64,000 nt of DNA from an uncultured Bacteroides sp. (GTDB lineage Bacteria; Bacteroidota; Bacteroidia; Bacteroidales; Bacteroidaceae). Made by a program: the position numbers and the translations under genes. The first letter of the stretch is position 1. Each line of letters starts with the position of its first letter. Positions 51,810 to 62,630 of this stretch are shown in pieces. The stretch spans positions 806,001-870,000 of the forward strand of contig NZ_OY782495.1 of assembly GCF_963677715.1 (NCBI RefSeq). Reading direction: 5' to 3'. A model generated the notes under the pieces. The model was not told where the DNA came from, searched no databases, and saw only the letters and a program-made list of their open reading frames with translations.

Positions 51810-53738
51810 ATGGTGAATTACGGATTTGTGAAAGTAGCCGCAGCAGTACCCCGGGTAAAGGTAGCAGACTGCAAGTCGAACGCCCGGCAAATAGAAAATA
51901 TCATTATTGAAGCAGAAAAAGAAGGCGTACAAATAATCGTGTTCCCCGAACTATGCATCACCGGATATACCTGCGCAGACCTGTTTGCACAACAGTTACT
52001 GGTAGAAGAAGCCGAAATGGCCTTGATGCAGCTATCCAACAATACCCGCCAACTGGATATTATTACAATTCTCGGCATGCCCGTTGGGGTAAACTCTATG
52101 TTGCTCAATGCAGCAGTGGTCATTCAGAAAGGAAAGATACTGGGTGTAGTGCCCAAAACCTATTTGCCCAATTACAAAGAATATTACGAGCAACGCTGGT
52201 TTACTTCAGCCTCCACGGTAGTAGAAACCAGCGTACGTCTTTGTGGAGAAATGGTTCCTCTGGGAGCCAATCTTTTATTTGAAGCCTTCGACACCATCTT
52301 CGGTATTGAGATTTGTGAAGATATGTGGGCCACCATTCCGCCGAGCTCCTCCCTTGCTTTACAGGGAGCGGAAATACTCTTCAATCTATCGGCAAGTAAC
52401 GAATGCATCGGCAAGCATGCCTATCGGTGTTCACTCATCAGCCAGCAATCGGCCCGATGCATTGCAGGCTATGTATATGCTTCGTGCGGTTTCGGTGAAT
52501 CGACCACCGACATTGTCTTTGCAGGCAACGGACTAATCTACGAGAACGGTAGCATACTGGCTAGCAGTCTGCGTTTCTCTCAAGAAGAACAACTAATTAT
52601 CAGTGAAATAGATGTAGAACGCTTACGTTCAGAGAGACGTATGAACACAACGTTTGCTACCAACAGAGCACAATTCAATATCAAAGCCCCCATCCGCATT
52701 CAGGCAGAGCTCGTTAATAGTAAAGAATTAAAGCTGACGCGTACCTTTGCTGCGCACCCGTTTGTTCCTCAAGGAGAAGCATTGAAAGAACGTTGCGAAG
52801 AAATTTTCTCCATTCAAGTAGCCGCATTGGCGCAGCGCATGTTGCACACTTCGTCGAAAACAGCCGTAATCGGCATCTCCGGCGGATTAGATTCTACACT
52901 GGCTCTATTGGTTTGCATCAAAACATTCGATAAGTTGGGACTTTCACGCAATGGCATCCTCGGAATCACCATGCCGGGCTTCGGCACTACCGACCGTACA
53001 TATAATAATGCACTGAACTTGATGCATTCTTTGGGTATAACCATTCGTGAAATAGACATCAAAGCAGCATGCATGCAACACTTTGCTGATATCGGGCACG
53101 ATGTGAATGTACACGACGTGACGTATGAAAACTCACAAGCAAGGGAGCGAACGCAGATTTTGATGGACATTGCCAACCAGACAAACGGAATGGTTATAGG
53201 CACAGGAGATTTATCGGAATTGGCATTGGGATGGACTACCTATAATGGCGACCACATGTCTATGTATGGTATAAATTCGAGCATACCCAAAACATTGGTT
53301 AAGTACCTTGTACAGTGGGTGGCCGAGAACGAAGTAGACGAAGCATCGCACACCACCTTATTGGATATAGTAGATACGCCCATCAGCCCCGAACTTATTC
53401 CGGCCGATGAAAACGGAAACATTCAACAGAAAACAGAAGACCTTGTAGGACCCTATGAGCTGCACGACTTCTTCCTCTACTACTTCATGCGTTTCGGATT
53501 CCGACCGGGCAAAATATTCCGCCTTGCCTCCGTCGCATTCAAGTATGTGTACGATGATGAAACCATAAAGAAATGGTTACACACATTCTTCCGCCGTTTC
53601 TTTGCTCAACAATTTAAACGTTCTTGCTTGCCGGACGGACCAAAAGTAGGAAGCATCTCTATCAGCCCCCGCGGCGATTGGCGCATGCCCAGTGATGCAT
53701 CATCAGATGCCTGGTTGCAAGAGATTGAAACCCTGTAG
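51810..53738 (+). CDS. nadE: Glutamine-dependent NAD(+) synthase
   Basis: 642 aa, two domains. The N-terminal nitrilase-type glutaminase has Glu47 in FPELCITGY, Lys in VPKTYLPNYKEYYEQRWF, and Cys in GIEICEDMW. The synthetase domain follows from about residue 320, with the P-loop GISGGLDSTLALL (about 353) and GTGDLSELALGWTTYNGDHMSMYG. It amidates deaminated NAD using glutamine-derived ammonia. Single gene with a terminator at 53770. Confidence 0.95.
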   Translation: MVNYGFVKVAAAVPRVKVADCKSNARQIENIIIEAEKEGVQIIVFPELCITGYTCADLFAQQLLVEEAEMALMQLSNNTRQLDIITILGMPVGVNSMLLNAAVVIQKGKILGVVPKTYLPNYKEYYEQRWFTSASTVVETSVRLCGEMVPLGANLLFEAFDTIFGIEICEDMWATIPPSSSLALQGAEILFNLSASNECIGKHAYRCSLISQQSARCIAGYVYASCGFGESTTDIVFAGNGLIYENGSILASSLRFSQEEQLIISEIDVERLRSERRMNTTFATNRAQFNIKAPIRIQAELVNSKELKLTRTFAAHPFVPQGEALKERCEEIFSIQVAALAQRMLHTSSKTAVIGISGGLDSTLALLVCIKTFDKLGLSRNGILGITMPGFGTTDRTYNNALNLMHSLGITIREIDIKAACMQHFADIGHDVNVHDVTYENSQARERTQILMDIANQTNGMVIGTGDLSELALGWTTYNGDHMSMYGINSSIPKTLVKYLVQWVAENEVDEASHTTLLDIVDTPISPELIPADENGNIQQKTEDLVGPYELHDFFLYYFMRFGFRPGKIFRLASVAFKYVYDDETIKKWLHTFFRRFFAQQFKRSCLPDGPKVGSISISPRGDWRMPSDASSDAWLQEIETL

Positions 53739-53769
53739 TAATTCAAAAAAAATATAACAACAGGAATAG

Positions 53770-53801
53770 GCAATAGAGTGTTAATTTAAACTCTCTATTG
53801 C
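53770..53801. terminator. Bidirectional terminator
   Basis: CAATAGAG pairs with CTCTATTG with an inner GTTaatttaAAC, between convergent nadE and PAP2 genes; a short T-rich tract follows. Confidence 0.65.
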
Positions 53802-53845
53802 TCTATTTAATAGCTAAAGTTACGATCCAAGAGTTATTCTAAAAA

Positions 53846-54757
53846 CTAAAATCGATAAACTAACCCTGCCCCCAAGCTTTCCGTACTAACCATCGGCATC
53901 ACCACCAAACTGGCATTCTTCTCTTTTATCCCGAAAACTTTGTGCCATACGGGCAAAAGAGCATAACTGATTTCAGTACTCAGAATACCTATTCCCGCAC
54001 CTGTAACCACATCGCTAACCCAATGTTTCTGGTTGAGTACCCGCATTGTGGCCGTAGCCGTTGCAACAGCATATCCGCCAATTCCTATCCATGGAGAAAC
54101 ATCTTCATACTCCTTGAAAAGAATTTGTGCTCCGGCAAATGCCGTAGCGGTGTGCCCGGAAGGAAAAGAGTGCTTGTTCGACCCATCCGGACGAGTAATG
54201 TGTGTAGTCGATTTCAAACCCTGCACTGCCACTCCCATTATTAAATAAGAAGTAGCCATTATCATCGTTCTGTCACGAAAGTTGTGTTTCGCCTTTATCC
54301 CCGCAAAGTCCAACCCATATACAGCAACAGCAGGAACAAACTGCATATAATCATCGTAAGGAATCGTTTTAGATAAATGCTCTCCCACTTCGTGCTCCGT
54401 ACTCAGATCCAACTCCCGCAACGACTTGTTCATGTGCACCAATGCGCCATAAGAAATAAGTGCAGCCGGTATGATAAAGCGTGAATAAGAAGAATTAAAA
54501 AAAGCCATTTTTTTAGACCGGTCAATGCTCATTGTCATACCTTTATAAGGTGTTGTAAGCAATCCCTCATTAAAATCATTCAAATTATCGATCGGAGACA
54601 TTGTGTTTAACCGATTTATATTTTGACTCACAGAGTCAGAAGCAGATATTACACCCGATTGATTTCCTTTTCGCATCACCCTAAGCGTATCTTCTTGTGC
54701 AAAAGAAAACCCGGTATCGAATAAAATCAGTAACAAGAGTAGAAAAAGAAATTTCAT
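53846..54757 (-). CDS. PAP2-family membrane phosphatase
   Basis: 303 aa with an N-terminal signal peptide (LFLLLLLILFDTGFSFAQ). The phosphatase motifs are intact: C1 KSTTHITRP (KX6RP), C2 PSGH in SFPSGHTATAF, and C3 RVLNQKHWVSD (RX5HX3D). It would dephosphorylate lipid phosphates, such as undecaprenyl diphosphate, in the periplasm. Monocistronic. Confidence 0.88.
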   Translation of the reverse strand: MKFLFLLLLLILFDTGFSFAQEDTLRVMRKGNQSGVISASDSVSQNINRLNTMSPIDNLNDFNEGLLTTPYKGMTMSIDRSKKMAFFNSSYSRFIIPAALISYGALVHMNKSLRELDLSTEHEVGEHLSKTIPYDDYMQFVPAVAVYGLDFAGIKAKHNFRDRTMIMATSYLIMGVAVQGLKSTTHITRPDGSNKHSFPSGHTATAFAGAQILFKEYEDVSPWIGIGGYAVATATATMRVLNQKHWVSDVVTGAGIGILSTEISYALLPVWHKVFGIKEKNASLVVMPMVSTESLGAGLVYRF

Positions 54758-55002
54758 ACCTTATAGTTTTTTGATAATAAATATGTTCAAAACTATAAGC
54801 CGATTTTGCATAAAGTTTGAATTTTATCTTTTATCCGCATCTTTTTAAACTTTAAAAAATAAATACTAAGTTAATTTAGTATATTTGAACGTCAATTTAT
54901 ACGAGAAAAGACAGACGGATTAAAAATGGTGTACTATATTCGCAGACGTTTATGTGGCAGCTGGCAGATTGCCGATTCTGACCAATAAAATAATTAATTA
55001 TC

Positions 55003-55677
55003 ATGAAAATATTAATCATAGAGGATGAGCATGATCTATCCGACAATATGGTCACTTATCTCTCGTCAGACAATTATTTGTGCGAACAGGCTTTCAACTT
55101 TCAGGAAGCAATGGAGAAAATAGCGCTATATGCATACGATTGTATTTTATTAGATTTGAATCTGCCCGGTGGAGACGGGCTGAAAATACTCGATGAAATA
55201 AAAGCAAAGAACATAGAAAGCGGCATCATTATTATTTCGGCCCGCGGCTCACTGGATGATAAAATAAAAGGGCTAAAAACAGGTGCCGACGATTATCTGG
55301 CAAAACCTTTCTCCCTGCCAGAGCTAAGTGTACGCATTTATGCATTAATGCGCCGACAACAATTTACATGTAGCAATACTTTCAAGACTAATAATATAGA
55401 GATAAACCTGTTGGCCAAAACGGTCAGTATTGAAAATAGAGATGTTATTCTAACGAAAACAGAATACGATTTATTACTTTTCTTAATAGGTAATAAAAAC
55501 AAAGTTGTATCCAAAAACGCCATTGCAGAACATATATCCGGAGATATGGCCGATATGCTTGATAGTCATAATTTTGTGTATGCACACATTAAAAATCTAA
55601 AAGCAAAACTAAAAGAAGCCGGTTGCTCCAATGGCATCAGAACAGTATACGGAACAGGCTATCAGTGGAAAGAATGA
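55003..55677 (+). CDS. OmpR/PhoB-family response regulator
   Basis: 224 aa. The receiver domain (1-120) has DDE-type acidic pocket IIEDEHDL, phospho-acceptor Asp in CILLDLNLPGGDGL, and Lys in ADDYLAKPF. The C-terminal winged helix (125-224) has LTKTEYDLLLFLIGNKNKVVSKNAIAEHI and VYAHIKNLKAKL with the terminal GTGYQWK. It overlaps the kinase gene by 4 bp. Confidence 0.93.
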   Translation: MKILIIEDEHDLSDNMVTYLSSDNYLCEQAFNFQEAMEKIALYAYDCILLDLNLPGGDGLKILDEIKAKNIESGIIIISARGSLDDKIKGLKTGADDYLAKPFSLPELSVRIYALMRRQQFTCSNTFKTNNIEINLLAKTVSIENRDVILTKTEYDLLLFLIGNKNKVVSKNAIAEHISGDMADMLDSHNFVYAHIKNLKAKLKEAGCSNGIRTVYGTGYQWKE

Positions 55678-56939
55678 ATAGTTTATTAAATAAAAACCTC
55701 ACTCAATTTCTCCGATACACGGTTGTTATTTTGCTGTGTAGCTTACCTTTGTTCTTTCTAATCATGAAACATTTTTATGCCGAAGATTTAGATGAACTCA
55801 TTGAATATCGTAGTGATGAGTTTATTAAGAATCAACTTCCCACCTATACCCTGGCAGACATTAATTACTGGAATAAGTATAACGAAGATATGCAAATAAT
55901 GCCGTTTAATGCTTCTTATCCACTGAATAGTGTGGTACAAAAGCCTTTTTACAACGGAGCAGAAGAACACAAAGTAGATTATCGCATTTATTATACCAAA
56001 ATAAACATTGAAAAACGACCTTTCATTCTGATGTCCCGCATCGCTATGATAGAAACGGATGACCTGATACAAATGCTGGCCTATCAATACGGAATATTGT
56101 CTCTCATGCTCATCCTTTCGCTAGTAGTGGTACAGCAATTGATCTCTAAGAAATTGTGGAAACCATTTTATGACAGTTTAGATAAGATAGAAAATTTCAA
56201 TCTGGAACAAGGCGTTATTCCTAATTTCAAAGAAACAACAACAACAGAATTTTCGCGATTAAATGAGAATCTGGACAAACTGATTAAAAATGATTTAAAC
56301 ACGTACGCCCAACAAAAAGAATTTATCGAGAATGCCTCTCATGAGTTGCAAACACCACTGGCCGTTTTTCAATCGCAGTTAGATTTGCTACTCCAAAATC
56401 CGGATTTAACCAAAGAACAAGTGGCTGTTATCCAGTCTCTCTACTCCGTTTCTTCACGACTAACCCGGCTGAACAAAAACCTGTTGCTGCTGGCCAAAAT
56501 AGATAATTCCCAATTCAAAGAACAGCAGAAAATAGACTTTAACGAAACATTGAATACTCAACTGCTATATCTGAAAGATTTAGCCGAGAATGACGGAATA
56601 CATGTTTCCATAGAGATAAGCAATCCCATTGTAATTATGGCCAATAAAACTCTGCTGGAGAGCTTAATCAACAATTTAATTGTCAATGCCATACGCCATA
56701 ATATACCCAACGGAATTATTTCCATATCAGTTAAAAACAATGTCTTTACAGTGAGCAATACCGGAGAAGAAACTTCGCTCGACAAGGAAAGGATATTTAA
56801 ACGCTTCAGCCGCACATCCGAAAAGAGAAAAGGCAACGGACTGGGATTATCCATTACATACCAGATATGTAAGCTACACGGCTGGGAAATAGAATACGAC
56901 TACCAAAACGAGCAGCACTCCTTTAGCGTTAGTTTTTAG
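55674..56939 (+). CDS. Sensor histidine kinase
   Basis: About 421 aa from ATG 55674, overlapping the regulator stop; a longer in-frame start at 55623 is inside the regulator gene. TM helices at about 14-32 and 133-155 enclose a periplasmic sensor region of about 100 residues. HisKA motif: NASHELQTPLAVFQSQLDLL with the phosphoacceptor His. ATPase boxes: NNLIVNAIRHN (N box) and GNGLGLSITYQ (G box). Signal unknown. Confidence 0.92.
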   Translation: MNSLLNKNLTQFLRYTVVILLCSLPLFFLIMKHFYAEDLDELIEYRSDEFIKNQLPTYTLADINYWNKYNEDMQIMPFNASYPLNSVVQKPFYNGAEEHKVDYRIYYTKINIEKRPFILMSRIAMIETDDLIQMLAYQYGILSLMLILSLVVVQQLISKKLWKPFYDSLDKIENFNLEQGVIPNFKETTTTEFSRLNENLDKLIKNDLNTYAQQKEFIENASHELQTPLAVFQSQLDLLLQNPDLTKEQVAVIQSLYSVSSRLTRLNKNLLLLAKIDNSQFKEQQKIDFNETLNTQLLYLKDLAENDGIHVSIEISNPIVIMANKTLLESLINNLIVNAIRHNIPNGIISISVKNNVFTVSNTGEETSLDKERIFKRFSRTSEKRKGNGLGLSITYQICKLHGWEIEYDYQNEQHSFSVSF

Positions 56940-56993
56940 CTATTTATAAAAAATGCACCAACAACAGAGAATGACTAACTATTAATATCGAAA

Positions 56994-57032
56994 AAGAGGA
57001 GAACATCCGCTTTTCATTGGAATCCTCCTCTT
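56994..57032. terminator. Bidirectional terminator
   Basis: AAGAGGAG pairs with CTCCTCTT, between convergent histidine kinase and fbaB genes. Confidence 0.6.
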
Positions 57033-57067
57033 CAACAATCAAATAAACTAAACAATAATATTTTGTC

Positions 57068-58126
57068 TTAAGCGATGGTTATAGCAGAATCTAAATAAAC
57101 ATCCTGAATGGTATTCAGCAATTCAACGCCATCTTTCATTGGTTTCTGGAAAGCTTTTCGTCCGCTTATCAAGCCCATACCACCTGCTCTTTTGTTGACT
57201 ACAGCCGTAATCACAGCATCTTTTAAGTCAGAAGCACCGTTCGATTCTCCGCCGGAATTAATCAATCCCACTCTTCCCATGTAACCATTGGCTACCTGGT
57301 ATCTGCATAAGTCTATAGGATGCTCCGAACTCAGTTCGGTATACACTCTTTTATCTGTTTTGGCAAAATTGATCGCCGTAAATCCACCGTTGTTTGTAGG
57401 CAGTTTTTGTTTCACTATATCTGCCTGAATGGTAACACCCAGATGATTAGCCTGTCCTGTAAGATCGGCTGCCGAATGATAATCCACCCCATCTTTCTTG
57501 AAACCACTGTTCCTTAAATAGCACCACAAAATGGTAGTCATTCCCAGTTCGTGTGCATATTCAAAAGCTTCAGACACCTCTATCAGCTGCCTTCTGCTTT
57601 GATCGGAACCAAAATAAATGGTTGCTCCGACAGCTACTGCACCCATATTCCAGGCTTCCTTCACTGTTCCAAACATAATCTGATCGTACGTATTTGGGTA
57701 ACTCAGCAATTCATTGTGATTCAGTTTCACAATAAAAGGTATTTTATGTGCGTATTTTCGTGCTACGGATCCCAATACCCCAAAAGTAGAAGCTACTGCG
57801 TTGCATCCGCCTTCGATGGCCAACTTCACAATATTTTCCGGATCAAAATAAAGCGGATTAGGTGCAAACGAAGCACCGGCCGTATGCTCTATTCCCTGAT
57901 CAACGGGGAGAATGGAGAGATAACCTGTATTGGCCAACCTACCGTGACCCAGTAATGCCTGCAAACTGTTTAACGTGGGGATGTTTCTATCCGAGGAGGT
58001 CCATACATCATCTATTATTGTGGGAGAGGGAATATGAATGAGTGATTTCTCTATTGTTTTACTAACGTGACCGAGATAATATTCTGCCTGATCACCTAAC
58101 AAATTACTAATTTTAGTACTGCTCAT
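57068..58126 (-). CDS. fbaB: Class I fructose-bisphosphate aldolase (DhnA/FbaB type)
   Basis: 352 aa. Cleaves fructose-1,6-bisphosphate with a Schiff-base lysine; the archaeal-type family is recognised from [54 protein letters not shown] and [14 protein letters not shown]. With pfp it supports PPi-based glycolysis. Divergent from the AraC regulator gene. Confidence 0.92.
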   Translation of the reverse strand: MSSTKISNLLGDQAEYYLGHVSKTIEKSLIHIPSPTIIDDVWTSSDRNIPTLNSLQALLGHGRLANTGYLSILPVDQGIEHTAGASFAPNPLYFDPENIVKLAIEGGCNAVASTFGVLGSVARKYAHKIPFIVKLNHNELLSYPNTYDQIMFGTVKEAWNMGAVAVGATIYFGSDQSRRQLIEVSEAFEYAHELGMTTILWCYLRNSGFKKDGVDYHSAADLTGQANHLGVTIQADIVKQKLPTNNGGFTAINFAKTDKRVYTELSSEHPIDLCRYQVANGYMGRVGLINSGGESNGASDLKDAVITAVVNKRAGGMGLISGRKAFQKPMKDGVELLNTIQDVYLDSAITIA

Positions 58127-58300
58127 AATTTAAAGGTTTTAGTATGATAGAATAACACTGCAAACTAAAGATAAGTTTTAAGCTTTCGCACTTTTGGCCA
58201 AAAATAACATTTCACCAATCAATGAATTACAATCAAGACTCCGGGCAGAAAAGAGCTTTAGCATGAAATAAACAATCCCTCATACTGTTTGTTATTACTA

Positions 58301-58315
58301 TTTGAATTTTGCAAA
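58301..58315. promoter_or_regulatory. Shared operator motif, copy A
   Basis: TTTGAATTTTGCAAA lies 12 bp before the AraC-type regulator ATG. A one-mismatch copy lies upstream of the neighbouring SDR gene at 59267. Confidence 0.5.
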
Positions 58316-58327
58316 TATCTTAAAATT

Positions 58328-59257
58328 ATGGATACAACTTCGATTGAGAAATTCTATCAACAAATGGCTTCCTCGTTAAATTCAGACGTAAACGCCATTT
58401 TACCTAAAGACATCCTAAAGGAAATAGGTCATTTCAATGTGTTCAACCTGGAAGAACTGATTGCCCGAAGCGAGGGAAAAAACACAATGCCTTATGATCG
58501 TCGTACATACTATAAAATCAGCCTGATAAAAGGAAGGAACAGAGCAGAATATTCTGACAAAGTAATTGAAATTGAGAACAACGCACTGTTATTTGCCACT
58601 CCCAAAATACCGTATAACTGGATCCCCAAAGACCTGAATCAAAGTGGATATTTCTGCATATTCACAGACGAGTTTCTTGTTTCCGGCAAATCGGGAATAC
58701 AACTGGACGAGCTACCTATTTTCAAACCGGGAGGCTATCCTATATTCGAAATCACAGATCAGGAAGCGGAAGAGCTGACGTACATTTTCAAAAACATGCA
58801 AAAAGAAATAGCCTCCGAATATGTGCACAAATACGATTTAATTCGAAATTATGTGATGGAATTAATACATTTCGGACAGAAACTTCAACCCGCTGCAGCA
58901 CTTTACCAAACACATAATGCCTCGTCGCGTGTTGCTTCTTTGTTTCTCGAACTCTTGGAAAGACAATTCCCTATCAGCTCTTCGCGGCAAAAGCTGAGTC
59001 TGCGAACAGCAAAAGACTATGCCGACCGTTTGTCTGTTCATGTTAATCATTTAAATAAAGTTTTAAAAGAAAACACGGGTAAAACCACCACCGAACTGAT
59101 CAACAACAGGGTATTGCAGGAAGCCAAAATACTACTGAAACAGACGGACTGGAGTGTATCTGAAGTTGCCTTCACACTAGGATTCGAAGAAGTAGCTCAT
59201 TTCTCAAATTTCTTTAAAAAGCAAACAACTTTTTCACCTGTTCACTTTCGCTCATAA
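58328..59257 (+). CDS. AraC-family transcriptional regulator
   Basis: 309 aa from ATG 58328; the longer in-frame start at 58289 runs through the operator motif and is not favoured. An N-terminal cupin-like sensor region (about 40-150) is followed by an AraC-type double helix-turn-helix at about 215-309: RTAKDYADRLSVHVNHLNKVLKENTGKTTTELINNRVLQEAKILLKQTDWSVSEVAFTLGFEEVAHFSNFFKKQTTFSPVHFR. Its likely target is the adjacent SDR gene. Confidence 0.9.
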   Translation: MDTTSIEKFYQQMASSLNSDVNAILPKDILKEIGHFNVFNLEELIARSEGKNTMPYDRRTYYKISLIKGRNRAEYSDKVIEIENNALLFATPKIPYNWIPKDLNQSGYFCIFTDEFLVSGKSGIQLDELPIFKPGGYPIFEITDQEAEELTYIFKNMQKEIASEYVHKYDLIRNYVMELIHFGQKLQPAAALYQTHNASSRVASLFLELLERQFPISSSRQKLSLRTAKDYADRLSVHVNHLNKVLKENTGKTTTELINNRVLQEAKILLKQTDWSVSEVAFTLGFEEVAHFSNFFKKQTTFSPVHFRS

Positions 59258-59266
59258 ACTGCAGGG

Positions 59267-59281
59267 TTTGAATTTCGCAAA
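59267..59281. promoter_or_regulatory. Shared operator motif, copy B
   Basis: TTTGAATTTCGCAAA, one mismatch from copy A, about 88 bp upstream of the SDR gene and upstream of its -7 element at 59324. Confidence 0.5.
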
Positions 59282-59323
59282 AGACGGATTGATATTTGCA
59301 ATGCTCATACCTCGTTTGACCTC

Positions 59324-59331
59324 TATCTTTG
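59324..59331 (+). promoter_or_regulatory. -7 element (TATCTTTG) of the SDR gene
   Basis: TATCTTTG matches TAnnTTTG, 37 bp before ATG 59369. Confidence 0.55.
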
Positions 59332-59368
59332 CATTATAAATTTTAAATCAATTTAAAACGTTTATAAA

Positions 59369-60133
59369 ATGAATACAGAAAAGAAAACAGCATTAGTTAC
59401 CGGCGGAAGCCGCGGACTAGGAAAGAACATGGCTTTGAACCTTGCCAAAAAAGGCATCGATGTTGTTATTACTTACAACAGCAAAAAAGAAGACGCCGAG
59501 GCCGTAGTCTCTGAAATTAAGCAAATGGGGCGGAAAGCTGCCGCTCTGCAACTAAACACTGGTGATGCTAAAAGCTTCGACCGGTTCTTCAATCAATTAA
59601 AAGCAGTACTGACAGAGGAATTCCAGACTGAGAAATTCGATTTTTTAATCAATAACGCAGGAATCGGAATTCATGCAACTTTTGCGCAGACAACTGAAGA
59701 GCAGTTTGACAGCCTGATGCAAATACACCTAAAAGGTCCGTATTTTCTAACACAAAAAGCACTCGCACTGATGAACGATGGCGGGGGTATCGTCAATATC
59801 TCGTCCGGATTAGCCAGATTCTGCAATCCCGGATATTCGGCTTATGGCACAATGAAAGGCGGCATTGAAGTACTTACCCGGTACCAGGCTATGGAGCTCG
59901 GGTCAAGAGGTATTCGTGTAAACGCAGTTGCGCCGGGAGCTATTGAAACCGATTTTGGAGGCGGAATAGTACGCGACAATACCCAAGTCAATCGTATGGT
60001 TGCTTCGTCAACAGCTTTGGGCAGAGTAGGTTTGCCGAATGACATCGGAAGCGTGGTAGCCTTCCTTTGCACAGAAGATGCCAAATGGATCAATGCACAA
60101 CGCATCGAAGTATCCGGAGGAGCGAATCTTTAA
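59369..60133 (+). CDS. Short-chain dehydrogenase/reductase
   Basis: 254 aa. Classical SDR: nucleotide-binding TGGSRGLGKNM (residues about 12-22), NNAGIG, catalytic Ser in NISSGLARF, YSAYGTMKGG (YxxxK) and VAPGAIETDF. Substrate not predictable. It is preceded by a putative AraC operator and its own -7 element, and followed by a dispersed repeat. Confidence 0.92.
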   Translation: MNTEKKTALVTGGSRGLGKNMALNLAKKGIDVVITYNSKKEDAEAVVSEIKQMGRKAAALQLNTGDAKSFDRFFNQLKAVLTEEFQTEKFDFLINNAGIGIHATFAQTTEEQFDSLMQIHLKGPYFLTQKALALMNDGGGIVNISSGLARFCNPGYSAYGTMKGGIEVLTRYQAMELGSRGIRVNAVAPGAIETDFGGGIVRDNTQVNRMVASSTALGRVGLPNDIGSVVAFLCTEDAKWINAQRIEVSGGANL

Positions 60134-60177
60134 TTTGGGTAGAACTCACCAATTGTATCTATTTTTCAACACCCCAC

Positions 60178-60276
60178 AGAAGCCTTGTGAGAGGGGTTCA
60201 AAGAAAACCAACTTTCTTTGCAAAGAAAACCCGTTCCCTTTGCAGAGAAAACAGGTTTTCTTTGCAAAGGGAACTA
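60178..60276. repeat. CTTTGCAAAG-type dispersed repeat, copy 3
   Basis: Begins AGAAGCCTTGTGAGAGGGGTTCAAAG (compare GAAGCATTGTGAGAGGGGTTTAAAG in copy 1) and continues with AAAGAAAACC tracts and CTTTGCAAAG cores. Located between convergent SDR and EamA genes. Confidence 0.8.
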
Positions 60277-60318
60277 AAGACTCGGAGAAAGAGATTTATT
60301 TGTAAATAATATAGCGAA

Positions 60319-61248
60319 TTAAATAAAGAACAGCGACACTCCCACCACACTAATAATGGCTCCGATAACCTCTCTTACCGTTATTTTTTGCTTAAAAATG
60401 AAATGCGAAGGCCATAAGATAAAAATAGGTGTCAGTGCCATTAAGGTAGAAGCGATGCCCGCTTCGGTATATTGCACCGCCATCAACGAAATGGATACTC
60501 CGATAAAAGGGCCGAAGACAGTAGCTCCCAAAGCCGCCTTCATCCCCCGCCTGTCGCGAATGGCCACCGGCATGGTAAAAAATTGCTTGCGAAGCCACAT
60601 CACCACCAAAAAGCCGATCATTCCCGTTATCGCACGGATTAAAGTAGAAGCAAAAGGCAATAAATTAGAAACGGTGGTCATATTTGCCGGTACAGACAGT
60701 TCATAATAATTCATGCCCACTTTACTCAAAACCAACCCTACGCCCTGCCCAATGCCCGCTCCGATGCCAAACAGCACGCCCTTCAATGGCAGTTTCAAGC
60801 CTATTCTATGGGTGGTTCCTCTGCTCAAAATAGACATGCCGATGCCCGTTAGCGTAATGAGCATACCGGCCAATACTTGTAAAGAGAGGTGTTCTTTCAA
60901 TATAATCCAACCCGAAATAGCGGCGGCAATGGGGGCCAGCGTCATAAACAACTGCCCGAAACGGGATCCAATCAGAACATACGAATTAAACAAGCAATAA
61001 TCGCCCAGCACATAGCCCACAAAACCCGAAAGCGACAGCCAGAACCAAGCCTTTCCATCCGCATACAACGGATAAGGCACTCCCGTAAAAAACCATAAGG
61101 TAGCTCCCAGCATAAGCAAAGAGAGAATCATACGGATTACATTTAACTGCAATGAGCCGAGCCGCTTACTGGCCACTTCGGAAAAGAGTGCGGTAGCGGT
61201 CCACGACACAGCTACGCCTATAGAAAGTATTTCACCAAAATATTGCAT
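60319..61248 (-). CDS. EamA/DMT-family transporter
   Basis: 309 aa with ten predicted TM helices as two EamA repeats. The N-terminal repeat begins GEILSIGVAVSWTATALFSEVASK; the end of the first repeat shows APIAAAISGWIILKEHLSLQVLAGMLITLTGI, and the last ends KQKITVREVIGAIISVVGVSLFFI. Exports or imports small metabolites; substrate unknown. Single gene. Confidence 0.9.
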   Translation of the reverse strand: MQYFGEILSIGVAVSWTATALFSEVASKRLGSLQLNVIRMILSLLMLGATLWFFTGVPYPLYADGKAWFWLSLSGFVGYVLGDYCLFNSYVLIGSRFGQLFMTLAPIAAAISGWIILKEHLSLQVLAGMLITLTGIGMSILSRGTTHRIGLKLPLKGVLFGIGAGIGQGVGLVLSKVGMNYYELSVPANMTTVSNLLPFASTLIRAITGMIGFLVVMWLRKQFFTMPVAIRDRRGMKAALGATVFGPFIGVSISLMAVQYTEAGIASTLMALTPIFILWPSHFIFKQKITVREVIGAIISVVGVSLFFI

Positions 61249-61516
61249 TCTCTTTCAATTTGAGCGCAAAGTTACAATAAAAAAAGAATGTTAAGATATG
61301 CATGGAATATCCTTTTGAAAATAAAGATGGACCTTACAACAAAGCAAAAAAGAACGTTAGAACAAAGTAAAATGGTATATTTACCACGATATTTGTATCA
61401 CAAAGGCAGAATGCCATAATTGACGAACATCGCTAACAAACGAAGAAGCCATTCCGGCAAGTGCTAAAAGTTTGTTGAAATTCGAATTGATAACAAAATA
61501 AAAAAAATCAGAAAGT

Positions 61517-62533
<1,017 letters not shown>

Positions 62534-62560
62534 TAGATAGTATATCTTATTCAGTCATAA

Positions 62561-62594
62561 AAAATGAGGGTGCCTTTTTAGACATCCTCATTTT
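62561..62594. terminator. Bidirectional terminator
   Basis: AAAATGAGG pairs with CCTCATTTT across a 16-nt loop, between convergent aldo/keto reductase and flavodoxin genes. Confidence 0.8.
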
Positions 62595-62630
62595 AGTATC
62601 AGAACTTTTTCTATCAATATTAGTCTAACC

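Noticed and set aside
60067..60309. Two short plus ORFs through the third repeat
   Set aside because: They read through the repeat and the SDR end; repetitive composition explains them.
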